DNA from: Bacteroidaceae bacterium
Lineage (GTDB): Bacteria; Bacteroidota; Bacteroidia; Bacteroidales; Bacteroidaceae
Reading direction: 5' to 3'
Assembly: GCA_017529865.1 (NCBI GenBank)
Contig: JAFXNA010000006.1
Coordinates: 62,001-126,000, forward strand
DNA: 64,000 bases
Position numbers and translations under genes: made by a program
Shown: piece by piece, positions 26,879-34,369 of the stretch
How positions within the stretch are numbered: the first letter of the stretch is position 1
Layout: each line of letters opens with the position of its first letter
The notes under the pieces: model-generated
Seen by the model: the letters and a program-made list of their open reading frames with translations, nothing else
Told to the model about the DNA's origin: nothing
Database searches by the model: none

Positions 26879-28477
26879 ATGATTCAGGAATTACAAATAC
26901 GAGTTCTGCCCGAACAGGCAGCTAATGAAGAGAGCATCAAACAGTACCTTGAGCGAGAGAAGGGACTGGATGCGAGGCATATCAATCATGTTCGCATACT
27001 GAAGCGAAGTATTGATGCACGCCAACGTACTATCTATGTCAACCTCACCATCAAAGTCTACATCGATGAAGAACCAGCAGACCAGCCATTCACCCCTATC
27101 GAATATCACGATGTGAGCGACAAGCCTGCTGCGATTGTGGTAGGAGCAGGTCCTGGTGGTTTGTTTGCTGCCCTTCGCCTCATCGAATTAGGCATTCGCC
27201 CAATCGTCTTGGAGCGAGGGAAGAATGTTCATGAACGCCGAAAAGACATTGCCAAGATATCCAGAGAACATATAGTCAATCCTGAGTCGAACTTTTCCTT
27301 TGGCGAAGGAGGTGCAGGAGCTTTCTCAGACGGGAAACTCTATACACGCAGTAAGAAACGAGGCAATGTCGACCGCATTCTCCAGATATTCTGCCAACAT
27401 GGAGCATCCGAAAGCATTCTTGCCGATGCCCATCCACATATCGGAACAGACAAACTGCCACGAGTCATCGAGAACATGCGAAACACCATTATCCGCTGTG
27501 GGGGCGAGGTGCATTTCCAAACCAAAGTGACCGACCTGCTTATTAAAGATAATAAGGTATTGGGAGTCAACGCGATTGACAGCAGCAATGAGACAGAAAA
27601 GTCCTTGCAGTTTGAAGGTCCTGTCATTCTTGCTACAGGACACTCTGCTCGCGATGTCTATCGCTGGCTTTATCAGAACAAGGTGGAGATTGAGGCAAAG
27701 AACCTCGCTGTGGGTGTACGACTGGAACATCCTGCTCACCTCATCGACCAGATTCAGTACCACCGCAAGGAAGGCAAAGGACAGTATCTGCCTACAGCCG
27801 AGTATTCGTTTGTCACACAAGTCGAAGGGCGAGGCGTCTATTCCTTCTGCATGTGTCCAGGCGGCACAGTGGTTCCGGCAGCCAGCGGTCCTGAGCAGAT
27901 TGTCGTCAATGGCATGTCGCCCAGTCAGCGCAACAGCCCTTGGAGCAATAGCGGAATGGTAGTCGAACTCCGGTTGGAAGATTTAAAGCCCCTCTCTTCA
28001 CTCTCCACTCTTCACTCTCCTCTTTCCATGATGGAGTTTCAGGAACAACTGGAGAAGCAATGCTGGCAACAAGGCAATCGTCGCCAGACCGCTCCAGCAC
28101 AACGTATGGCTGACTTTGTCAACAACCGGCTGTCGGCTTCGCTGCCCAAATCGTCCTACCAGCCAGGCCTCATCACTTCCCCACTCCACTTCTGGATGCC
28201 TCCATTCATCACCACACGTCTCCAGCAAGGGTTCCGTCAGTTCGGTCGCCAGAGTCATGGATTCCTCACCAATGAAGCCATCATCATTGGTGTCGAGACA
28301 CGCACATCCTCACCTGTTCGCATCATCCGCAACCCCGAAACCTTACAACACATTCGCCTCAAAGGGCTGTTCCCCTGCGGCGAAGGAGCTGGCTATGCAG
28401 GCGGCATTGTATCCGCAGGCATCGATGGAGAACGATGCGCAGAGAATTTAGCGCAAAAAACAAATAATAATTCATAA
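26879..28477 (+). CDS. FAD-dependent oxidoreductase, COG2509 type
   Basis: 532 aa from MIQELQIRV, the start just downstream of the promoter; the open frame extends 40 codons further up through the promoter and is rejected. An N-terminal small domain precedes a Rossmann FAD site (AAIVVGAGPGGLFAALRLIELG) with ERGKNVHERRKDIAKI and the SNFSFGEGGAGAFSDGKLYTR signature. The C-terminus has GLFPCGEGAGYAGGIVSAGIDG. Substrate unknown. Around residues 370-385 the sequence LKPLSSLSTLHSPLSMMEF looks like an inserted CT-rich repeat (about 27987-28030). Confidence 0.88.
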   Translation: MIQELQIRVLPEQAANEESIKQYLEREKGLDARHINHVRILKRSIDARQRTIYVNLTIKVYIDEEPADQPFTPIEYHDVSDKPAAIVVGAGPGGLFAALRLIELGIRPIVLERGKNVHERRKDIAKISREHIVNPESNFSFGEGGAGAFSDGKLYTRSKKRGNVDRILQIFCQHGASESILADAHPHIGTDKLPRVIENMRNTIIRCGGEVHFQTKVTDLLIKDNKVLGVNAIDSSNETEKSLQFEGPVILATGHSARDVYRWLYQNKVEIEAKNLAVGVRLEHPAHLIDQIQYHRKEGKGQYLPTAEYSFVTQVEGRGVYSFCMCPGGTVVPAASGPEQIVVNGMSPSQRNSPWSNSGMVVELRLEDLKPLSSLSTLHSPLSMMEFQEQLEKQCWQQGNRRQTAPAQRMADFVNNRLSASLPKSSYQPGLITSPLHFWMPPFITTRLQQGFRQFGRQSHGFLTNEAIIIGVETRTSSPVRIIRNPETLQHIRLKGLFPCGEGAGYAGGIVSAGIDGERCAENLAQKTNNNS

Positions 28478-28506
28478 TGCATAATGCATAATTCATAATT
28501 ATTTGC

Positions 28507-28514
28507 TAACTTTG
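28507..28514 (+). promoter_or_regulatory. -7 box of recA
   Basis: TAACTTTG 39 nt before the recA ATG at 28554. Immediately upstream is a CATAATGCATAAT-type repeat (28480-28500), also seen near 36340-36395. Confidence 0.5.
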
Positions 28515-28553
28515 CACAATAACAAAATGGTAAATAGTAAAGTAAATAAGAAT

Positions 28554-29573
28554 ATGGCAAATTCAAACGAAGAGAAACTGAAAGCCTTGCAAGCAGCAAT
28601 GGCAAAAATCGAGAAGAACTATGGACATGGTTCCATCATGCGTCTCGGTGAAGAAAATATCGAGAAAATCGACTGCATCCCTACCGGCTCCATCGGTCTG
28701 AATGCAGCATTGGGCGTAGGCGGCTATCCAAAAGGACGTATCATTGAGATTTACGGTCCAGAGTCTTCTGGTAAGACCACACTGGCTATTCATGCCATCG
28801 CAGAGTGCCAGAAGGAAGGTGGCATTGCAGCCTTCATCGATGCAGAACATGCCTTCGACCGCTTCTACGCCTCTAAACTTGGTGTTGATATCAACAACCT
28901 CCTCATCTCTCAGCCCGACAATGGAGAACAGGCGCTCGAAATTGCCGACCAGCTCATCAGTTCGGCAGCTGTCGACATCATCGTCATCGACTCTGTAGCA
29001 GCACTGACACCAAAAGCTGAAATCGAAGGCGATATGGGTGATAACAAAGTGGGACTGCAAGCTCGACTTATGAGCCAGGCGCTGCGCAAACTCACAGCTA
29101 CCATCAGCAAAACCAAGACCACTTGTATCTTCATCAACCAGTTGCGCGAGAAGATTGGTGTCATGTTCGGCAATCCAGAGACCACTACAGGTGGTAACGC
29201 CCTGAAATTCTACTCTTCCGTACGTATCGACATCCGCAAGAAAGAATCTATCAAGAATGGCGACCAGGTACTCGGCAACACTGTTAAGGTAAAGATTGTC
29301 AAGAACAAGGTAGCTCCTCCTTTCCGTAAGTGCGAGTTCGACATCATGTTCGGCACAGGTATCTCACGCAGCGGAGAATTAGTAGATTTGGGTACATCGC
29401 TCGAAATCTTGAAAAAGAGTGGAAGCTGGTTCAGCTATGGAGATAGCAAATTGGCACAAGGACGTGAAGCAGTCAAGCAGCTCTTGGAGGACAACCCTGA
29501 ACTGGCTGACGAAATCCAGGCTAAGATCCAAGCCAAACTGACAGGCAAGGAGTTGGAAGCAATTGAAGGATAG
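28554..29573 (+). CDS. recA: Recombinase RecA
   Basis: 339-aa strand-exchange ATPase starting [13 protein letters not shown]. Walker [10 protein letters not shown], the [12 protein letters not shown] and [18 protein letters not shown]-terminal strings, [14 protein letters not shown] and [22 protein letters not shown] (L2 loop) are all typical. An in-frame Met 17 codons upstream lies next to the promoter and is unlikely. It ends at a strong terminator. No SOS box was identified. Confidence 0.98.
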   Translation: MANSNEEKLKALQAAMAKIEKNYGHGSIMRLGEENIEKIDCIPTGSIGLNAALGVGGYPKGRIIEIYGPESSGKTTLAIHAIAECQKEGGIAAFIDAEHAFDRFYASKLGVDINNLLISQPDNGEQALEIADQLISSAAVDIIVIDSVAALTPKAEIEGDMGDNKVGLQARLMSQALRKLTATISKTKTTCIFINQLREKIGVMFGNPETTTGGNALKFYSSVRIDIRKKESIKNGDQVLGNTVKVKIVKNKVAPPFRKCEFDIMFGTGISRSGELVDLGTSLEILKKSGSWFSYGDSKLAQGREAVKQLLEDNPELADEIQAKIQAKLTGKELEAIEG

Positions 29574-29607
29574 CAACCACACCTCGACCGACTAGGTCAG
29601 ATACGAT

Positions 29608-29643
29608 AAGGTGAGATGTCGCTTTAGGCATCTCACCTTTGTA
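29608..29643 (+). terminator. Terminator of recA
   Basis: AAGGTGAGATG (29608-29618) pairs with CATCTCACCTT (29629-29639), then TTGT. Confidence 0.75.
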
Positions 29644-29671
29644 TTTGGCAATTATATGAAAGTCCGCTTCC

Positions 29672-30352
29672 TCAAAGCTGTGATATAAATGCTTTGACGA
29701 CCCCAAACGAATGATCAGCCATCTCGGCCCAGAAGTTCTTGTATTCATCCACTTGTATCTCCGCCCCGATGGTATCGCTAATGATACGGAACGAAATGAA
29801 AGGCACACCAAAAATCTTACAGGTATGAGCAATGGCACATGACTCCATATCTACGGCCAATCCTTCAGGGAACCGCTGCTTGATAATCTCCAGTTTCTCA
29901 CGTTCGGTAATGAACTGGTCGCCCGTACAAATCTGTCCTAAGTGAATCTTCGTAGCTGACGTCTCACTCAAAGCTCTTACCTTATTTATTAAATAGGTGT
30001 CGCTCGGATAAGGAAGTTCAATGTCCAGGCCCTCCCCTGCTTCACCAACAAAGATATCGTGATACACAGTCGATGTGCTGGCTATCACTTCCATCACTTT
30101 CAGTTTGGAATCCAGTCCTCCTGCACACCCCGAACTAATCAAGTAGTCGGGTCGATAGTTGCGTATCAACTCGCTCGCTCCTACCGCCGCATTCACTTTT
30201 CCGAGACCGCTCTGATGCAGAACCAACGTTCGTCCATCCAATTCGCCAGTCACATAGTGGAAACCATCGATTGTTTCCTCTTTCCTGTTGTTGAGCAATG
30301 CCGACAGACTGGCCATCTCCTTCTGCATTGCCACGATTACTGCTATTTTCAT
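29672..30352 (-). CDS. mtnN: 5'-methylthioadenosine/S-adenosylhomocysteine nucleosidase
   Basis: 226 aa from MKIAVIVAMQKEMASL. Splits adenine from MTA, SAH and 5'-deoxyadenosine, feeding methionine salvage. Family marks: SGLGKVNAAVGASELI, ISSGCAGGLDSKL, GDQFI and the AVDMESCAIAHTC segment with the ribose-binding Glu; SDTIG near the end holds the catalytic Asp. Overlaps the esterase gene by four bases. Confidence 0.93.
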   Translation of the reverse strand: MKIAVIVAMQKEMASLSALLNNRKEETIDGFHYVTGELDGRTLVLHQSGLGKVNAAVGASELIRNYRPDYLISSGCAGGLDSKLKVMEVIASTSTVYHDIFVGEAGEGLDIELPYPSDTYLINKVRALSETSATKIHLGQICTGDQFITEREKLEIIKQRFPEGLAVDMESCAIAHTCKIFGVPFISFRIISDTIGAEIQVDEYKNFWAEMADHSFGVVKAFISQL

Positions 30353-31197
30353 AATGTTTTCAACCAATCTTTTAAATCGTTCATCATACTATCGTGATAC
30401 TTGAAATTACTACGGATACCCCATCCGTGCCCCCCTGACGGATAGACATGCATCGAGGCTTTCACACCAGCTTTCTTCAGTGCAAGATAATAGTCTGCAC
30501 TATTCTGAGGAATCACAGCCCCATCATCATCCGACAGCAGCATGATAGCTGGCGGAGTTTGACGATTGACTTGCTGGGCATTACTATAAAGGTCATTCAT
30601 CGCTTGCGTAGCATTCTTACCCAACAAAGCATCGTGCGAACCTTGGTGAGTCACTCCTGCCTGCATAGAGATTACCGGATAGAACAGCACCTGAAAAGCC
30701 GGAGCCGTCTCAGGAGTGGAATGGGTTGCAATCGTGGAAGCCAGATGACCTCCTGCCGACGACCCCATAATACCCACCTGCTTTGGGTCAATATTCCATT
30801 CCTTTGCATGTTCCCTCACTACTCTCAGCGCTTCCTTTGCATCCGATATCGGGATCTCTGTCACCTGATGTGGCATTCGGTATTTCAAAACAATGTAGGC
30901 AAAACCCAGTTCGTTATAGAATGGTGCCCAGTCATATCCTTCATGGTCCATTGCCAGATGCGTGTAGCCACCACCAGGACAACAAACCACAGCCTTCCCA
31001 TTTGCTTTCGATTTCTCAGGCAAGTAAACACGAATAGAAGGTTTGAAGTTCTGACGCGCATCGTCGAAAGGCGACTTATCGATACCGTTGCTGTTGGGCA
31101 TTCCGTCAGGCCACAAATCGATGTTTATTGGCTCTTGCGCTGTTATCGCAAGGGTGCAACAATAGGCAATGATTGACATAATTACTGATTTCATCAT
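30349..31197 (-). CDS. Secreted alpha/beta hydrolase, acetylxylan-esterase-like
   Basis: 282 aa with a signal peptide (IIAYCCTLAITAQ). The oxyanion motif CPGGGYTHLAMDHEG, nucleophile GSSAGGH and C-terminal HVYPSGGHGWG give a complete Ser-Asp-His set of the BD-FAE/esterase type that removes acetyl or feruloyl groups from plant polysaccharides. Substrate is inferred. It overlaps mtnN by four bases, an odd functional pairing that suggests translational coupling only. Confidence 0.85.
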   Translation of the reverse strand: MMKSVIMSIIAYCCTLAITAQEPINIDLWPDGMPNSNGIDKSPFDDARQNFKPSIRVYLPEKSKANGKAVVCCPGGGYTHLAMDHEGYDWAPFYNELGFAYIVLKYRMPHQVTEIPISDAKEALRVVREHAKEWNIDPKQVGIMGSSAGGHLASTIATHSTPETAPAFQVLFYPVISMQAGVTHQGSHDALLGKNATQAMNDLYSNAQQVNRQTPPAIMLLSDDDGAVIPQNSADYYLALKKAGVKASMHVYPSGGHGWGIRSNFKYHDSMMNDLKDWLKTL

Positions 31198-31214
31198 CTT
31201 TTTCTTCTATTTTT

Positions 31215-31246
31215 TTTGCAAAGTAACATAAAACTTTTTAAATTTG
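31215..31246 (+). promoter_or_regulatory. Promoter of the ROK kinase gene
   Basis: TTTG at 31215-31218, 20-bp spacer, TAAATTTG at 31239-31246: consensus. A minus-strand TTACTTTG (31219-31226) for the esterase operon overlaps the spacer, so the divergent promoters share DNA and may exclude one another. Confidence 0.7.
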
Positions 31247-31266
31247 CAACAAGAAATACGAAAAAT

Positions 31267-32211
31267 ATGAGTCATCAGTATCTAATTGGTGTTGACCTCG
31301 GCGGAACAAACACCGTTTTTGGCATCGTTGACAGCAAAGGAAACATCGTTTGCGAGAATTCCATCAAGACACAAGCCTTTCCCGACATCCACGATTTTGT
31401 CGATGCTTGTGTTCAGTGTGTCAGTCCCTTAATTGAACAAGTTGGTGGCAAACAGCTCATAGGAGGTATGGGTATCGGAGCGCCTAATGCCTGCTTCTAC
31501 ACAGGCACTATCGAAGAGGCCCCCAACCTTCCGTGGAAAGGAAAAGTGCCCTTGGCTCAGATGCTGTCGGAGCGTTTGGGCATGAAGGTCGTTATGACCA
31601 ACGATGCCAATGCGGCAGCAATGGGCGAGATGGCCTACGGAGCAGCACGTGGTATGAAGCACTTTGTTGTCATCACATTGGGAACAGGTGTGGGAAGCGG
31701 CATTGTTGTCGATGGGCGACTTGTGTATGGCAGCGATGGCTTTGCAGGCGAGTTGGGACACATGATCGTCGACAACTCCCCGACTGCCCGTCAGTGTGGC
31801 TGTGGACGTCGAGGATGTTTGGAAACCTATTGCAGTGCTCGTGGCATCGTTCGTACGGCACAGGAACAGATTGAAGCAGGGCATCCTACCCTCCTCAGTA
31901 ATGTCAAAGAGTTATCGGCATTGGAAATTTACAAAGCAGCAAAGCAAGGCGACGAAGTGGCCATCGAGACTTTCCGACGTACTGGTGAAACCCTTGGAGC
32001 CGCATGTGCCAACATTACCACCTTCTGCAGCCCCGAAGCCTACATCTTCTTCGGAGGACCCATGCACTCCCATGAGTTCATCTTCCCGTCACTCATCGAC
32101 ACTTACAACCGTCAAGTGTTGCCTATATATAGAAATAGGTGTCGGTTCCTCCTCTCCGAACTGATGGACCGTAATGCCGCAGTGCTCGGAGCTGCCGCAT
32201 TAGTTGCATAA
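31267..32211 (+). CDS. ROK family sugar kinase, glucokinase-like
   Basis: 314 aa from MSHQYLIGVDLGGTNTVFGIVD. The ATP-binding DLGGTN motif, GIGAPNA, VMTNDANAAAMGEMAYGAA, TLGTGVGSGIVVDG, and the ROK zinc site CGCGRRGCLETYCS are all present. GELGHM carries the usual catalytic-site His/Glu. Glucose or a related hexose is the likely substrate. A hairpin-like GTACAGCCGCTGTAC lies after the stop. Confidence 0.92.
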   Translation: MSHQYLIGVDLGGTNTVFGIVDSKGNIVCENSIKTQAFPDIHDFVDACVQCVSPLIEQVGGKQLIGGMGIGAPNACFYTGTIEEAPNLPWKGKVPLAQMLSERLGMKVVMTNDANAAAMGEMAYGAARGMKHFVVITLGTGVGSGIVVDGRLVYGSDGFAGELGHMIVDNSPTARQCGCGRRGCLETYCSARGIVRTAQEQIEAGHPTLLSNVKELSALEIYKAAKQGDEVAIETFRRTGETLGAACANITTFCSPEAYIFFGGPMHSHEFIFPSLIDTYNRQVLPIYRNRCRFLLSELMDRNAAVLGAAALVA

Positions 32212-32305
32212 ATCTTTTATTCAACACTACTTTGTAACCAAGAAGTACAGCCGCTGTACTCCTTGAATACAACGGCTGAACATACCAAGCGCAGAAACCA
32301 CGTTT

Positions 32306-32869
32306 CTACTTCACCATTACCTTTTTCCCATCCACGATGTTGATGCCCTTCTGCATACCATCTGTTTGCTGACCTGCAAGGTTATAGGTCGACTTGATGG
32401 TCTTAGGCGACGATACATGATTAATGCCTGTTGTTATTTCCCAAGAGACATCATTGCATGTATAGCTTACAGCATCTGCTGTGGCTGCGCGGATGGTGTA
32501 GAGACGTCCGTTTGATGTACCCTTAATGCCTGCCTTCACAGGGATGCGCAGCAGCTCACCGTCCTTGAATGTATTGAGGTTCATGTTGTAGAGGATGAAC
32601 AAGTGGTCGCCATTATCGAGTGTCTGAACACTCAGCGTATGGCCATTAGCAGCTGAACCAAGGGTGGCTTCACCGTCTGCCAAGGTCACACCCTCGGGCA
32701 ATGATAAGTTGAATTGCAGGGCAGTCATAGCAGTTCCCTGTGCAAGACTGATAACCAATTCTGTCTGTTCTCCTTCCTGTGCTTCAAGGTTTGCCACAGA
32801 GAGGCTTTGAGCACGGCTGTTGGCTGTTGTCATTACCAACACCAATATAATGATATATAATCTTTTCAT
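32306..32869 (-). CDS. Secreted cohesin-like domain protein
   Basis: 187 aa from MKRLYIIILVLVMTTANSRAQ (signal peptide). The body resembles a cohesin beta-sandwich (LEAQEGEQTELVISLAQGTAMTALQFNLSLPEGVTLADG...FKDGELLRIPVKAG). The end, YNLAGQQTDGMQKGINIVDGKKVMVK, is the short tail found on several secreted proteins here. It follows the dockerin-bearing gene by 17 nt. Cohesins bind dockerins, so the two products may bind each other or partners elsewhere. Confidence 0.7.
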   Translation of the reverse strand: MKRLYIIILVLVMTTANSRAQSLSVANLEAQEGEQTELVISLAQGTAMTALQFNLSLPEGVTLADGEATLGSAANGHTLSVQTLDNGDHLFILYNMNLNTFKDGELLRIPVKAGIKGTSNGRLYTIRAATADAVSYTCNDVSWEITTGINHVSSPKTIKSTYNLAGQQTDGMQKGINIVDGKKVMVK

Positions 32870-32886
32870 ATTTAATACTTGTTTTT

Positions 32887-33411
32887 TTATTTCCATGCTG
32901 TTACTACTGTTGATGCCTCTGATGGTGTAGATTTAACTGTATATTCAATTGATTCTATAGTAAATGTACCAAGAGTTTCTGTAGCAATATTCATATTAGA
33001 TTGATTAACTAAATAAGTTGTAGCATTATTAAGTGTAGATGTTGGAGCAATAACATAAACATAACTATTTGCTACAATAGTTTCTCCTGTAGTTAATGAT
33101 GATGGAATTGATGTATATGTTTTAACTCCACTCATTGTCTTAATCTGTGTTGCAATATCAGATTTAAGTGCTCCAGTATCTATATCAACTAACTTACTTG
33201 ATGTATCTGTTCCTACATATGAATAGTATATTGTCTCCTCACTTGTACCTCCTCCATCTTTCATAATCTTAATGATGGCATTGATGTCTGCCACATCAAC
33301 TTTGCCATCACCATTCACATCACCTTTCAACGGTTCGTTGTTACCACTCTGTGCAAATGCACTTGCGCTCAGCAGCATTGCTGCCAGCAAAAAGAAAAAC
33401 TTTGTCTTCAT
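32887..33411 (-). CDS. Small secreted protein with a dockerin-like repeat
   Basis: 174 aa with a signal peptide (FFFLLAAMLLSASAFAQ). GDVNGDGKVDVADINAIIKIMKDG is a dockerin type I F-hand with calcium-ligand Asp/Asn residues; only one of the usual two repeats is clear. The remaining Ser/Thr-rich domain is unknown. The codon use is AT-rich compared with the neighbouring cohesin-like gene. It lies directly behind the structured leader at 33460-33675. Confidence 0.75.
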   Translation of the reverse strand: MKTKFFFLLAAMLLSASAFAQSGNNEPLKGDVNGDGKVDVADINAIIKIMKDGGGTSEETIYYSYVGTDTSSKLVDIDTGALKSDIATQIKTMSGVKTYTSIPSSLTTGETIVANSYVYVIAPTSTLNNATTYLVNQSNMNIATETLGTFTIESIEYTVKSTPSEASTVVTAWK

Positions 33412-33459
33412 ACTGATTCTGTTTTTGATTGTTAATACTTGATTTGATTAATGCACAAT

Positions 33460-33489
33460 AAAAAACGTGGACAAATTACTTCGTCTACG
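33460..33489 (-). terminator. Intrinsic terminator in the dockerin leader
   Basis: On the minus strand CGTAGACGAA (33489-33480) pairs with TTTGTCCACG (33475-33466) around GTAA, with one mismatch, then TTTTTT. It sits about 50 nt before the dockerin ATG, with no promoter between. Confidence 0.75.
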
Positions 33490-33675
33490 CTTTTGAGGTA
33501 TCGCCAAACACCATTGCACCATATACGAGTAAAAGCCCACGTGATAAACACGTGAGCATCAGCTATTACTCTTGGTGCTTTTTTTAATTTGGCGAATTTC
33601 AAAAGCAAGAACAACAAGCTAACGCTTCTTCCAATATGTCCGCCCACTCTTCAACCCTTGTGGATATCCGAATGG
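33460..33675 (-). ncRNA. Structured RNA leader or stand-alone RNA
   Basis: From the TATCTTTG box at 33682-33689 a roughly 215-nt RNA runs to the terminator at 33460. Its core is a long hairpin with five stacked helices on the minus strand: 33599-33606/33489-33496, 33588-33595/33501-33508 (TTTGGCGA/TCGCCAAA), 33573-33578/33516-33521, 33566-33571/33527-33532 and 33549-33557/33535-33543. The TTCGCC strand can instead pair with an upstream GGCGGA near 33636-33641. It could be an attenuator for the dockerin gene or an independent RNA. Not a family I recognise. Confidence 0.7.
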
Positions 33676-33681
33676 ACGGTG

Positions 33682-33689
33682 CAAAGATA
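33682..33689 (-). promoter_or_regulatory. -7 box of the structured RNA
   Basis: TATCTTTG on the minus strand, with TTTTG about 22 bp upstream. Confidence 0.6.
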
Positions 33690-33899
33690 GTTAAATTAAT
33701 TCATAATTCAGCAAAATTGCGGTTAAGAAAGTGCAATAAAAGCTTGTTTTTATTGCCGAACGCTAGCAATTTAGACTTTTCAAGTCAATTGACAATTGAT
33801 AATTATGCAAATTCGGATGTTTTTCCTTCACAAATACTTGTTTTTTGTAGTTTGATTCAAGAAAATATGTGAAGAAAAAGAAAAAATATGGGAAAATAG

Positions 33900-33930
33900 T
33901 TGGTGGATATCGAAAAAAGATATAAATTTG
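33900..33930 (+). promoter_or_regulatory. Promoter of the 50-aa gene
   Basis: TTG at 33900-33902, 20-bp spacer, TAAATTTG at 33923-33930, 22 nt before the ATG. Confidence 0.65.
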
Positions 33931-33952
33931 CAAACAAATTAAGAATTTCATT

Positions 33953-34105
33953 ATGACGTATACAAAAGATACGATGATTATCAACAAGCCTTCAGAGAAA
34001 TTGCTGAAGACAATAGAGAAACTGAGAATTCATAAGCTTTCCCAGGTGGAGAAATTGCGTAATATGAAACCTGAAGATTTCTCACGTCGTGTGATACTGG
34101 CATAA
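33953..34105 (+). CDS. Small 50-aa protein, unknown
   Basis: A 50-codon gene (MTYTKDTMIINKPSEKLLKT...) with its own consensus promoter. It is amphipathic and basic, with the helix EKLLKTIEKLRIHKLSQVEKL and a C-terminal FSRRVILA. Its size and the IINKPSEKLL opening recall small Bacteroidales proteins of unknown role, perhaps regulators or orphan antitoxins. It stands alone, followed by palindrome array D. Confidence 0.6.
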   Translation: MTYTKDTMIINKPSEKLLKTIEKLRIHKLSQVEKLRNMKPEDFSRRVILA

Positions 34106-34136
34106 TGGAAGCGTCATTTTCTATGCTATTTTTTTT

Positions 34137-34202
34137 GAATCGATTCAACTCATCAATCGAATCGATTCATTCGATCGATTGAATCGATTCAAATTATACC
34201 CT
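34137..34202. repeat. 22-bp palindrome array D
   Basis: GAATCGATTC at 34137, 34159 and 34181, exactly 22 bp apart, separated by unrelated 12-bp spacers. The first and last copies lie in a 15-bp inverted repeat (34134-34148 and 34179-34193). It lies between the convergent 50-aa gene and the histidine kinase gene. Confidence 0.9.
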
Positions 34203-34283
34203 CCTAAAAACAGTCTAAAATCTGTCAGTTCATAAAAGGGGGCAAAAAAGCTTATTTGTAATGGTTATAGGTTATGGATTAAT

Positions 34284-34315
34284 AGCCCCTCTCCAACTCC
34301 CCCGAGGGGGAGAGA
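34284..34315. repeat. Dispersed GC hairpin (CTCCCC...GGGGAG)
   Basis: CCCCTCTCC then CTCCCC-CGAG-GGGGAGAG, related to elements near 10.2, 54.6 and 56.5 kb. It lies 55 nt beyond the histidine kinase stop and may aid termination. Confidence 0.6.
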
Positions 34316-34369
34316 ACTAGCTTAGTAGCTTAATAGGTTAATAGATCAGGAAAAGTCAGATGTTTTTGT

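Noticed and set aside
33432..33647. 71-codon minus-strand ORF in the dockerin leader
   Set aside because: Covers the hairpins and terminator; RNA pairing explains the sequence better than coding.
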